This document shows positions 9,047-16,950 of a stretch of 64,000 bases of DNA, in pieces. Every line of letters begins with the position of its first letter. Within the stretch, counting starts at the first letter, position 1. A program made the position numbers and the translations under genes. The stretch is from JAJRRS01 sp965230275. Lineage in GTDB: Bacteria; Planctomycetota; Phycisphaerae; Phycisphaerales; Phycisphaeraceae. Location: positions 1,984,001-2,048,000 of the forward strand of contig CBDDKO010000002.1 in the NCBI GenBank assembly GCA_965230275.1. Reading direction: 5' to 3'. A model generated the notes under the pieces. That model was not told the origin of the DNA. It did not search any database and saw nothing but the letters and a program-made list of their open reading frames with translations.

Positions 9047-9769
9047 ATGAAGCCCATGGAAGCCACTGCCCCTGCCCCCGATCAGGCGGTCACTGCCCCC
9101 GGAGTTGACCCAGTCAGCGCCGCTGGTGGCGCAGCGGTTATTGAGCCCGCCCGTGAGCCGATCCGCGCCGTCCCCGAGCCGCCCAAGGCCGGCTGGTGGA
9201 AGCGTCGCTGGCACAACATGGAAGCCCGGATCAGCCGGCTATCAACCAAAAACAACTTCTGGCACCGCGTCTGCTCGTGGGTCTTCCTCCCGCTGGCCTA
9301 CCGGTCCGGCATCAAGTTCAAGCACGTCGCCAAGGACTCGTTCTCCGTCGTGCTGCCCTTTAGGCGGTTCAACAAGAACTGGTACTCCGCCATGGCCGGC
9401 GCGTCCCTGCTGGGCAACGCCGAGGTCGCCGGGGGCATGTTCGTCTTCGGCCGATGCGGCAGCGATTACACCGTCGTCTGCAAGCACCTGGACTACAAGT
9501 TCCTCCGCCCCTGCTACGGCCCGGCGATCTACAACATCGACCCCCGCGAAGACATCGAACCGCTCGTAAAAGAAGGCGGCGAGTTCAACCTCACCCTCGA
9601 CATGTCCGTCGTCCAGGCCGTGTACAAGAAGGACAAAGCCGAACGCCGTGTCGGCAAGGCCGTCATCACCTTCCACGTCACCCCCAAAGCCATGGCCCGC
9701 GCCAAGTGGCACCGCCGACTCGAACGCCTCCGCGAAAAGGCGCAGCGGCTGGAAGCCAAAGACAACTAA
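9047..9769 (+). CDS. DUF4442-like hotdog-fold protein
   Basis: 240 residues. The first 45 are low-complexity Ala/Pro/Val. From residue 60 to 215 the layout (VVLPFRRFNKNWYSAMAGASLLGNAEVAGGMF, then alternating strands ending in KAVITFHVT) resembles the DUF4442/PaaI-like hotdog thioesterase family. In that family an Asn/His near the central helix and an acidic residue (here GNAEVAGG) are active-site candidates. A thioesterase role is possible but not shown. The C-terminus is a charged helix. The gene stands alone. Confidence 0.5.
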   Translation: MKPMEATAPAPDQAVTAPGVDPVSAAGGAAVIEPAREPIRAVPEPPKAGWWKRRWHNMEARISRLSTKNNFWHRVCSWVFLPLAYRSGIKFKHVAKDSFSVVLPFRRFNKNWYSAMAGASLLGNAEVAGGMFVFGRCGSDYTVVCKHLDYKFLRPCYGPAIYNIDPREDIEPLVKEGGEFNLTLDMSVVQAVYKKDKAERRVGKAVITFHVTPKAMARAKWHRRLERLREKAQRLEAKDN

Positions 9770-9823
9770 CTCAACCTCTACAGTTTAACTTGCCACACCA
9801 CCAGGCCAACTGCCTCGGTGATG

Positions 9824-10066
9824 CTAACGATCTGAACTGCTTTCTTTGTCTTGCTGCGATTCGAGCGTTTCAATGCGTTGCCGTAAACGGTCCACCTCCG
9901 TGGCTGATGCCCACCGAACGTGCCTCGTATAGAAATAAACGGCGAGAACCCACAACAAAAAAGCTAGCCACTCTCCCTCTCCCTTGTATATGTCGATAGC
10001 AAATGCGATAACACCAAGCACGGCCAGCAGACCGGCAATCAATCTATATGACGCACTGAAACCCAT
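9824..10066 (-). CDS. Small two-TM membrane protein, unknown function
   Basis: 80 residues. Two hydrophobic segments (residues about 8-25 and 33-47) are followed by a charged helical tail with coiled-coil character (EVDRLRQRIETLESQQ). No family was recognised. It is convergent with the DUF4442-like gene and divergent from the membrane protein at 10167. Confidence 0.5.
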   Translation of the reverse strand: MGFSASYRLIAGLLAVLGVIAFAIDIYKGEGEWLAFLLWVLAVYFYTRHVRWASATEVDRLRQRIETLESQQDKESSSDR

Positions 10067-10166
10067 TGGCTACTCCAGAATACCTACGTATCATACTAAC
10101 TTCGTGTGGCCGCTTGCGATCGGCCACAAGTGAATCCCATTACATGAAACCGGTACACTCTCTGGC

Positions 10167-11390
10167 ATGACCAGCGCCCCCGTACAGGAACATCCAGCCA
10201 GTCCGAAACCGATGCGCGGCCCCGGCGCGGCGATTATGTGGGCGCTGTTCCTGGGGTGCTCGTGGACGTGGGTGATCGGGATGTTCTTCCCTGTGTACCT
10301 GATCCGGGATTACGGGCTGTACGGCTGGATCGCGTTTGCCGTGCCTAACGTTCTGGGCGCGGCGGCGATGGGTTGGGTGCTTAAGAGCGCCGAGGTCAGC
10401 CGGGGCATCACCGAGAAGCACGCCTCGGCCTGTAAATGGTTCAGCCGGGTGACGATCGCGTTTCAGGTCTACCTCATCGGCGCGATGACCGGGCCGGTCG
10501 GGCTGGCGGCGGCGGGGCTCGTGGCGGTCGCCGTTTTACTTGTTGGCAAAACCGTCAGCCTGCGCGACACGTTCAGCGCCCTGATCGTCTTCGCCATCTC
10601 CCTCGGCCTGTTCGCCTACGCCCAATCGACCGGCGAACTCTGGCAGCACCTGGACCCCACGACGTTCACCGGCAGACATTCACAGTTCGATTTGATGATG
10701 TTCATCCCCGCCGCGATCTTTGGCTTCGCGCTGTGCCCATACCTGGACCTCACCTTCCACCGCGCCCGACAAGCCACGACACCCGGCACCGGTCGGGCCG
10801 CGTTCACGATCGGCTTTGGTATCGTCTTCTGCTCGATGATCGTCTTCTCGCTGGCGTATGCCGGGGCGTTTGAGAACACCACCGCCCACATCGGCTACGA
10901 CCTATCTGAAAAACTCTGGCCGGTGCTGCTGATCCAGCTCGTCGTCCAGGCCGGATTCACCGCCGCGGTCCACCTCCGCAGCCTGCTGCCGGGCGATCGA
11001 ACCGGGGATCGCAGATCAGAGTTCGGCCTGTTCGTCACGCTCGCCCTCGGCCTGATGCTCGGGCTCGGGGCGCTGCTCGTAGACGGCGAGCCTCAGCCCT
11101 GGATGACCGACTGGCACTTCGTCACCAGCATCACCGAGCTGGGCTACCGGGCCTTCCTCATCACCTACGGCTCAGTCTTCCCGGCCTACGTCCTGCTGTG
11201 CATGATCCCGACTTACCGACAGGTTGCCCACAAGCAGAAAAGACTGGTCTTCTACATTTGCGCCGCGTTAAGCTATCCCCTGGCCTGTACGGCGTTCATC
11301 GCAAACCTGTCCCTCTGGATGATCGCGATCGTCGCCGTGCTCGCCGTCGGGCGGCTCGTTGTAGAGATGCTGCCTGTTGAAAAGAGTTGA
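10167..11390 (+). CDS. Polytopic inner-membrane protein, unknown transporter-like
   Basis: 407 residues with about ten hydrophobic segments beginning near residue 25 (IMWALFLGCSWTWVIGMFF). The arrangement resembles a permease or symporter, but no diagnostic transporter motif was recognised. A hydrophilic N-terminus (residues 1-20, Pro-rich) is predicted to be cytoplasmic. The gene is monocistronic in appearance. The substrate is unknown. Confidence 0.55.
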   Translation: MTSAPVQEHPASPKPMRGPGAAIMWALFLGCSWTWVIGMFFPVYLIRDYGLYGWIAFAVPNVLGAAAMGWVLKSAEVSRGITEKHASACKWFSRVTIAFQVYLIGAMTGPVGLAAAGLVAVAVLLVGKTVSLRDTFSALIVFAISLGLFAYAQSTGELWQHLDPTTFTGRHSQFDLMMFIPAAIFGFALCPYLDLTFHRARQATTPGTGRAAFTIGFGIVFCSMIVFSLAYAGAFENTTAHIGYDLSEKLWPVLLIQLVVQAGFTAAVHLRSLLPGDRTGDRRSEFGLFVTLALGLMLGLGALLVDGEPQPWMTDWHFVTSITELGYRAFLITYGSVFPAYVLLCMIPTYRQVAHKQKRLVFYICAALSYPLACTAFIANLSLWMIAIVAVLAVGRLVVEMLPVEKS

Positions 11391-11399
11391 CGCAGTCAT

Positions 11400-11520
11400 C
11401 ATTCAGATTGCACATTGAACATCGAAGATTGAACATCAAAACCACCCGGCCCTTCGCAAAGCTCAGAGCCGGCGTTGAGTGTTTCTGACCAGACCCTAAT
11501 CCCTAGACCCCATACCCTCT
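11400..11520. repeat. Intergenic word repeats
   Basis: This stretch between two plus-strand genes consists of repeated short words (ATTGAACATC with variants, and CCCTAxxCCC). It is the same style as the palindromic word repeats at 14.0, 15.1 and 29.3 kb, though a matching second arm is weak here. Confidence 0.45.
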
Positions 11521-11523
11521 CCT

Positions 11524-12867
11524 ATGCCCTACACCAAAGGCCGACTGACTTTCTGCCGTTTCGCCGTTACCGGCGACGCACCGACTTCCGCTGATGAAAC
11601 CGCGATCGCCATCCTCAAGGAGCACGCCTTCAAGGAAACCGAGATCGGAGCGCCCGACGAGGTCGAGGTCGGTTTCGTCACCGGCGAGCATATCCTCGAT
11701 ACACAGTTCAGCTACGAGAAGAACGGCTTCGGCGACGCGCTGCTGTTCGGCCTGCGCGTCGATACGCACAAGGTCCCCAGCGACCTGAAGCAGGCGTACC
11801 GCAAGATCAACGAGCAGGCCGCCGCCGACGGCAACCCGTCCGGCTTCGCCAGCAAGGCGCAGAAGAAAGACGCCAAGGACGAGGCCGAACGCCAGCTGCG
11901 CGACGACCTGGCGGCGGGGAAGTTCAGGCGGTCCAAACTGATCGAAGTCCTCTGGGACCTGCCCAACCAGACCTGCTACGTCGCCGCCACCGGCAGCACG
12001 GTGATCGAACGCTTCGTCAAGCTGATGAAGTCGGCGTTCGCGGTCGACCTGCAGTATCAGTCGGCAGGGACGCTCGCCGGGCGCTTGCTGCGCGGCTCGG
12101 GCAAAGGCCGGGATTACGAAGACCTGCGCCCCAGCGCCTTCACCGCCCCGCCGGCCGGCGCGACAGATGTGCACGATGATGCCGATGGCACTTCCTGGGG
12201 GACTTCCGGTGGAGACATAAATACGCCGCTGGTCCCCTGGATCGTCAAGAGCGTAGACCTCAAGGACTTCCTCGGCAACGAGTTCCTCTTCTGGCTGTGG
12301 TGGCTGTGCGAAACCAAGGAAGGCACGCTGAGCGCTACCGACGAGCACGGCAACGCCCACGAGGTCTTCATCGCGATCGACAAGGCCCTGGACATGGACT
12401 GCGCCTGGGACGCTGGGGGCAAGCAGACGCTGCGCGGTGCCGGGCCGACCCGTCTGATCGAGGCGGGCGACGCCCTGGTGACCGGCAAGTGGCCCCGCAA
12501 AGTCGGGCTGATCCTCTCCGACGGCGAGCATCAATGGGAACTAACCTTCCAGGCCGACCAGTGGACCGTCTCCGCCGCCCTGCTGCCGTCGATCGAGGAT
12601 GCCGGTGCAAGCCCGCGTGAGCAGCTCGAGCAGCGCCTGCTCCTGGCTAAGACCCTGGCACGGACGCTGGAGGGCATGTACCGCACGTTCCTGAACACCC
12701 GCGCCTCAGGTTCCTGGCCCACCCAGCGGTCCCAGATCCGCCAGTGGATCACAGGACGGCTCAAAGCCACAGGAACCCAGCCAAGCGGCCCACTAGCCAC
12801 CCCCGAGGTCCACATCGAGCCCGGCCTGGAGCCGAAAAAACCGGCCTCAGCGGGCCTGGAGCTTTAA
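11524..12867 (+). CDS. RdgC-like recombination-associated protein
   Basis: 447 residues. The central FLGNEFLFWLWWLCETKEG resembles the conserved GREFLLWLW segment of RdgC. RdgC forms a dimeric ring around DNA and modulates RecA. The N-terminal beta-rich half (residues 1-170) and the C-terminal helices also fit the family's outline, but similarity by eye is weak and the protein is longer than E. coli RdgC (303 residues). A DNA-binding role is inferred only. It is followed after 54 bases by the alanine dehydrogenase gene. Confidence 0.5.
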   Translation: MPYTKGRLTFCRFAVTGDAPTSADETAIAILKEHAFKETEIGAPDEVEVGFVTGEHILDTQFSYEKNGFGDALLFGLRVDTHKVPSDLKQAYRKINEQAAADGNPSGFASKAQKKDAKDEAERQLRDDLAAGKFRRSKLIEVLWDLPNQTCYVAATGSTVIERFVKLMKSAFAVDLQYQSAGTLAGRLLRGSGKGRDYEDLRPSAFTAPPAGATDVHDDADGTSWGTSGGDINTPLVPWIVKSVDLKDFLGNEFLFWLWWLCETKEGTLSATDEHGNAHEVFIAIDKALDMDCAWDAGGKQTLRGAGPTRLIEAGDALVTGKWPRKVGLILSDGEHQWELTFQADQWTVSAALLPSIEDAGASPREQLEQRLLLAKTLARTLEGMYRTFLNTRASGSWPTQRSQIRQWITGRLKATGTQPSGPLATPEVHIEPGLEPKKPASAGLEL

Positions 12868-12876
12868 CCAAACCGA

Positions 12877-12894
12877 TAATTATATTATAATCGC
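12877..12894 (+). promoter_or_regulatory. Probable promoter of ald
   Basis: An AT-rich block in a GC-rich setting contains TATATTATAAT (extended -10 type) about 30 bases before the alanine dehydrogenase start. AAGGAG sits 8 bases before the ATG. Confidence 0.45.
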
Positions 12895-12921
12895 CACTGT
12901 CCCCCAGGTAAGGAGTTAGCG

Positions 12922-14022
12922 ATGATTATTGGCGTACCCAAAGAGACGAAGCCGGACGAATACCGCGTATCCATGCTGCCGGTGGGCGTGGAGCTACTGG
13001 TCAAGGATGGGCACAAGGTGCTGGTCCAGAAGAACGCCGGGACCAACTCCGGCTACGAGGACGAGCACTACGCCGCCGCCGGGGCCCAGCTGATCGACGA
13101 AGCGGCAGACGTCTGGGCACAGGCGGAGATGATCGTCAAGGTCAAGGAGCCGATCGGCGACGAGTTGACCATGATGACCCAAGGCCAGACGGTCTTCACC
13201 TACTTCCACTTCGCCGCCAGCCGGGAGCTGACCGAGGGCTGCCTGAGCGCCGGGATCTCGGCCGTGGCGTATGAAACCCTGACCGATGTCCACGGCCGCC
13301 TGCCGCTGCTCACACCCATGAGCGAAGTCGCCGGCCGGATGAGCGTGCAAGAAGGCGCGAAGTTTCTCGAGAAGCCGATGGAAGGCCGCGGCATCCTGCT
13401 CAGCGGTGTACCGGGTGTCGAGCCGGGCAACGTCTTGGTACTCGGTGGCGGTGTCGTTGGGACACAAGCCGCCAAGCTCGCGGCCGGGATGGGCGCGCAT
13501 GTCGTAATCGTCGATGTCAACCTCGACCGCCTGCGCTACCTCGACGACGTCATGCCCGCCAACGTCACCACGGCCTACTCCGACCCGCACACGATCCGCA
13601 AGCACCTGCCGCTGGCCGACCTGGTCATTGGCGCGGTGTTGATCCCCGGCGCACGCGCGCCGAGGCTGATCAGCCGAGAAATGCTCAAAACCATGAAGCC
13701 CGGCGCGGTGATCGTGGACGTTGGTGTCGACCAGGGCGGATGCGTCGAAACCACCAAACCTACGACCCACGGCGACCCGATCTACATCGTCGACGGCGTC
13801 GTGCACTACTGCGTCGCCAACATGCCCGGTGCGGTCGGCCGAACCAGCACACAGGCCCTCTGCCACGCCACCCAGCCCTACGCGCTAAGGCTGGCGAAGC
13901 ACGGCATCGACAAGCTCGTCCGGGAAGACAGCGAGTTCGCCAGTGCCCTGAACTGCAAGGGCGGCAAACTCACCAACGAAGCCGTCGCCGAAGCCCACGA
14001 CATGCAGGAAGTGCTGGTGTAG
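12922..14022 (+). CDS. ald: Alanine dehydrogenase
   Basis: 366 residues, the usual length. Motifs along the chain are MIIGVPKETKPDEYRVSMLP, the substrate-site KVKEP near residue 74, FTYFHFAA, and the NAD-binding VLGGGVVGTQAAKLAAGMGA near residue 173. The C-terminal half has VDQGGCVETTKPTTHGDP and HYCVANMPGAVGRTST. The enzyme interconverts L-alanine and pyruvate with NAD, linking carbon flow and nitrogen. It is followed by a long palindromic repeat and the convergent dapA. Confidence 0.96.
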   Translation: MIIGVPKETKPDEYRVSMLPVGVELLVKDGHKVLVQKNAGTNSGYEDEHYAAAGAQLIDEAADVWAQAEMIVKVKEPIGDELTMMTQGQTVFTYFHFAASRELTEGCLSAGISAVAYETLTDVHGRLPLLTPMSEVAGRMSVQEGAKFLEKPMEGRGILLSGVPGVEPGNVLVLGGGVVGTQAAKLAAGMGAHVVIVDVNLDRLRYLDDVMPANVTTAYSDPHTIRKHLPLADLVIGAVLIPGARAPRLISREMLKTMKPGAVIVDVGVDQGGCVETTKPTTHGDPIYIVDGVVHYCVANMPGAVGRTSTQALCHATQPYALRLAKHGIDKLVREDSEFASALNCKGGKLTNEAVAEAHDMQEVLV

Positions 14023-14029
14023 ATCTGTG

Positions 14030-14180
14030 AACCGCGAAGTCGCGAAGGACGCAAAGACAGACATCTAGACAGGATGACAGGATTATCGGGATGAGGGAAT
14101 TACAATTCCAATCCTGACGATCCTGTCATCCTGTCCAATTGCATTGTCTTCTTCGCGCTCTTAGCGCCTTCGCGGTTGAA
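14030..14180. repeat. Nested palindrome between convergent ald and dapA
   Basis: The outer arms read AACCGCGAAGTCGCGAAGG and (opposite) CCTTCGCGGTT with intervening CGCAAAG/CTTCGCG words. The inner arms are ACAGGATGACAGGAT and ATCCTGTCATCCTGT around a short central segment. The transcript from either strand would fold into a long hairpin, so it probably works as a bidirectional terminator. It may be a mobile palindromic element. Confidence 0.7.
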
Positions 14181-14181
14181 G

Positions 14182-15081
14182 CTACTTCGTCACCGGCTGC
14201 AGGACGCCGTGGTCTTTGAGCAGCTTCTCCAATGTGGCGCAGTTGTCTTCCGACATCTCGCACATGGGCAGGCGCAGCTCGCCGCTGTCCATCCCCGCCA
14301 GGCGCATCGCCGTCTTGATCGGGATCGGGTTGGTCTCGATGAACATGGCCTTGAAGATCGGGAACAGCGCCAGGTGCTGCTTGCGCCCCCCGGCCATGTC
14401 GCCGGTCAGCGCCGCGTCGGTCAGCGCCTTAACACGGTCCGGCAGCAGGTTCGACAGCACACTGATCACGCCCTTACCGCCCACCGCGGCGAGCGGCAGC
14501 GTCAGCGAGTCGTCGCCGGAGAGGATCGTGAACTTCTCGGGATCGCAGAGCTGGGCGATCTCACTGGCCATATCCAGCGAGCCGGTTGCTTCCTTGACCG
14601 CGACGACGTTCGTGTGCCTGGCGAGCCGGGCGATGGTCTGCGGGGTCATGGCGACACCGCATCGGCCGGGGATGTTGTACAGCACCATCGGCATGTCCGC
14701 GGCGTCGGCGATCGTCATGAAGTGACGGTACAACCCCTCTTGCGTCGGCTTGTTGTAGTAGGGCGCAACCTGCAGCGACGCGTCGGCGCCGACCTGCTTG
14801 GCGTGCTTGGTCAGGCGGACCGCCTCGCTGGTCGCGTTCGACCCGGTGCCCGCGATCACCGGGACCTTGCCCGCCGCCGCCTCGACCACGGTGTCGATCA
14901 CCTTGTCGTGCTCGGCATGGCTGAGCGTCGGCGACTCGCCGGTCGTCCCGACGGGGACCAGCCCGTCGATCCCGTGCTCGATCTGAAACGCGACGTTGGC
15001 CTTGAGACGATCCAGGTCCAGCTCGCCGTCACGCAGCGGGGTCACCAACGCGGTCATCGCGCCTTGCAGTGTAAGCATCAT
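14182..15081 (-). CDS. dapA: 4-hydroxy-tetrahydrodipicolinate synthase
   Basis: 299 residues. It has VPVGTTGESPTLSHAEH (the GTTGE motif), the catalytic Tyr in PMVLYNIPGRCGV near residue 138, and the Schiff-base Lys in VVAVKEATGS near residue 165, in the right order and spacing for DapA. The enzyme condenses pyruvate and aspartate semialdehyde on the way to lysine and diaminopimelate. A wall precursor of this type is consistent with murB elsewhere in the window. It is convergent with ald. Confidence 0.95.
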   Translation of the reverse strand: MMLTLQGAMTALVTPLRDGELDLDRLKANVAFQIEHGIDGLVPVGTTGESPTLSHAEHDKVIDTVVEAAAGKVPVIAGTGSNATSEAVRLTKHAKQVGADASLQVAPYYNKPTQEGLYRHFMTIADAADMPMVLYNIPGRCGVAMTPQTIARLARHTNVVAVKEATGSLDMASEIAQLCDPEKFTILSGDDSLTLPLAAVGGKGVISVLSNLLPDRVKALTDAALTGDMAGGRKQHLALFPIFKAMFIETNPIPIKTAMRLAGMDSGELRLPMCEMSEDNCATLEKLLKDHGVLQPVTK

Positions 15082-15126
15082 TCAATCTCCTTCGTAGCGC
15101 CGCACTGTAACGAGACTGCATGGCCA

Positions 15127-15345
15127 GGGCAAAACACGGCGAAACGAACACAGAGCCCACGGAGACACAGAGACACAGAGGGGGATGCTTATTATGAAAC
15201 AGGGACAAACACAGATAAACACGGATGTACTCGATAACGCATCATCCGACACCCACGTTCAATATCCGTGTTCATCCCTGTTCATCCCTGTTCCCAGTCT
15301 TCTTCTCTGTGTCTCTGTGCCTCCGTGGGCTCCGTGTTTAATCAC
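15127..15345. repeat. Long nested palindrome (cacagag/ctctgtg family)
   Basis: The outer arms run from about 15142 (AACACAGAGCCCACGGAG then repeated ACACAGAG) and are matched near 15300-15340 by CTCTGTGTCTCTGTG and CCGTGGGCTCCGTGTT. An inner pair is built of GTTCATCCCTG/CAGGGACAAACAC-type words. The arms are imperfect but pair along about 70 bases each. It lies between the start of dapA and the end of the next minus-strand gene. The 15185-15394 reading frame inside it has no homology signs. Confidence 0.7.
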
Positions 15346-15917
15346 GTCTTACGAAGCGCCAGGATCAGCTCGATCTTGCCGACGTGTTCGTTGAGCATCC
15401 GTGCGATCTCGACCGGGTCGCAGCCGCGCTCGGACAGGTCGTAGACCTTCTGCTTGAGTACCTCGTCGGTGTCGGCTGTTTCGGGATTGGGGATTTGGGG
15501 TTGGGGATTGGGGTCGGCCGACGGGGGCGTGGGATCGGATGCGGGCGGTGGGTTGTGAGAAGGTGTCGTCTGCTCCCGAGCCTGCTCGAGCCGTTTGAGC
15601 TCGGCGATCTTCTGGTTCGCCTCCTCAATCATGCGCTCCATCTGCATCGTCTTGGCGTCAAGCTGCGCCCCGAAACGCTTGGCAAGCTGTTCGACCTCGA
15701 TCATCAACTGTTCCAGGTCGCCGCGCACGGCTTGTCTTTGGCGGACCTCATCGACTCGATCCTGGGCCGAGATGTTGGCGTCGGGTCGGCTGCGCCTCTT
15801 GCGGATCCCCATGAACATGCCCATCGTGATCAGCAGCACGCCCAACAACGGCACCGCGATCTCAAGGACCGGCGTATCCGACAGATTGAACTCTGCTAAC
15901 ACCAGCATGCCGTTCAT
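15342..15917 (-). CDS. Membrane-anchored coiled-coil protein with DUF2802-like C-terminus
   Basis: 191 residues. One N-terminal membrane segment (residues about 17-38) and a coiled-coil (about 55-115) precede a Pro/Asn-rich linker. The C-terminal domain KQKVYDLSERGCDPVEIARMLN...GKIELILALRK matches the helix-turn-helix-like end of DUF2802/DUF6115 proteins. The linker (about 124-150) is encoded by GGGATTGGGG-like word repeats and is probably an inserted repeat. Its start overlaps the stop of the larC-like gene by four bases, so the two are translationally coupled. Confidence 0.6.
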   Translation of the reverse strand: MNGMLVLAEFNLSDTPVLEIAVPLLGVLLITMGMFMGIRKRRSRPDANISAQDRVDEVRQRQAVRGDLEQLMIEVEQLAKRFGAQLDAKTMQMERMIEEANQKIAELKRLEQAREQTTPSHNPPPASDPTPPSADPNPQPQIPNPETADTDEVLKQKVYDLSERGCDPVEIARMLNEHVGKIELILALRKT

Positions 15918-16396
15918 CCCTGCCCCCCCGCCCCCGGAAGTGCCGCCTGTGCCGCTTCCATGACCTCACGGGCCGTGACCCCCTGCTCGTCGGCCAATCT
16001 CTTCACATCCTCGAACTCCGGCCGAGCGACGATCACTTTGCCATCCATCTCACCGACCTTGACCCGCACCTTCCCGTAGCGCGTCTCCACCTCGACATGC
16101 CGCCGGTCCAGCACCAGCCGGCCCCATTCCCGGAACCGCACGCCGAAGCTCCCGGTCAGCTCGATCATCAGCTTCGCCAGTTCGTCCCGCTTCGCCGCCG
16201 CGCACAACAGCGAAAGCATGACCCCCGGCCGCTGCTTCTTCATCTGGATCGGCGTCACCCACACATCCAACGCCCCCGCCGCCAGCAGCGCCTGCTGCGC
16301 ATCCCCTATCACCTCCCCGCTCACGTCGTCCAGATTGACAACGATCTCGGTGACGGCGGTGGGGGCTGGGATAAAGCTGTCGGATGAAGAGGGCAT
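15914..16396 (-). CDS. Stand-alone LarC C-terminal domain protein
   Basis: 160 residues from the ATG at 16396. VVNLDDVSGEVIGDAQQALLAAGALDVWVTPIQMKKQRPG and the later VETRYGKVRVKVGEMDGKV with PEFEDVKRLADEQGV match the C-terminal half of LarC. LarC is the CTP-dependent nickel insertase that makes the nickel-pincer cofactor of lactate racemase. The larger N-terminal LarC domain is absent, and larA, larB and larE are not in the window. Split LarC1/LarC2 versions exist elsewhere, so a distant partner is possible. Confidence 0.75.
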   Translation of the reverse strand: MPSSSDSFIPAPTAVTEIVVNLDDVSGEVIGDAQQALLAAGALDVWVTPIQMKKQRPGVMLSLLCAAAKRDELAKLMIELTGSFGVRFREWGRLVLDRRHVEVETRYGKVRVKVGEMDGKVIVARPEFEDVKRLADEQGVTAREVMEAAQAALPGAGGQG

Positions 16397-16550
16397 AATT
16401 CGCTCCACAACACTGATGTTGTGCAGTAATTGTAACTTATCTAAGCGTCGGATTGTGTTCCAGTCTAAGACCAACCCTAAAGCGGCAGTCGCAACCCGGT
16501 TATACTGGATTTACAAGGCACACGGCTCGAGATCAATCGCGGTGATAATT

Positions 16551-16886
16551 ATGGGAAATGCATACTGGGTCTGTTTCGATTGTCGCGAAGCGGTCAGGCG
16601 CCCGACCTACTATGACCGAGAGGTGCCCTGCCCAAGTTGTGGCGTAGATTGTCGCTATCTTGGGTACAAGATCCCTGTCCCTCCAAAGCGTGACCCGATT
16701 GCCTGGTCGAAGCTACGTTCGTATCTGAATGAACGCGGCCTAGCGCACCAAGAAAGACTACATCGATCGCGCATACGTCGCCGCCATGAGATAGAACAAA
16801 CCATCGCAAAACTGACCGCCCGCCCGAAGAACCCAGCGAGGGATAAGCAGATCAAACATCTTAAGAAACAGATGGAAAACTTCTAA
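16551..16886 (+). CDS. Zinc-ribbon protein, unknown function
   Basis: 111 residues from the ATG at 16551. The open frame continues upstream only as a shadow of the larC-like gene. CFDC near residue 8 and CPSCG near residue 28 form a zinc ribbon. The rest is strongly basic with a charged helical C-terminus. Composition is more AT-rich than neighbours. No family beyond the ribbon was recognised. Confidence 0.55.
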   Translation: MGNAYWVCFDCREAVRRPTYYDREVPCPSCGVDCRYLGYKIPVPPKRDPIAWSKLRSYLNERGLAHQERLHRSRIRRRHEIEQTIAKLTARPKNPARDKQIKHLKKQMENF

Positions 16887-16950
16887 CCTATTGTGCTAGT
16901 TTACACTTCTTGAGACATCAACGAGCAAAACCATCTGCGGTGGTTACATA

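Noticed and set aside
11503..12534. 343-codon minus-strand reading frame
   Set aside because: It is antisense to the RdgC-like gene, with no ribosome site or domain.
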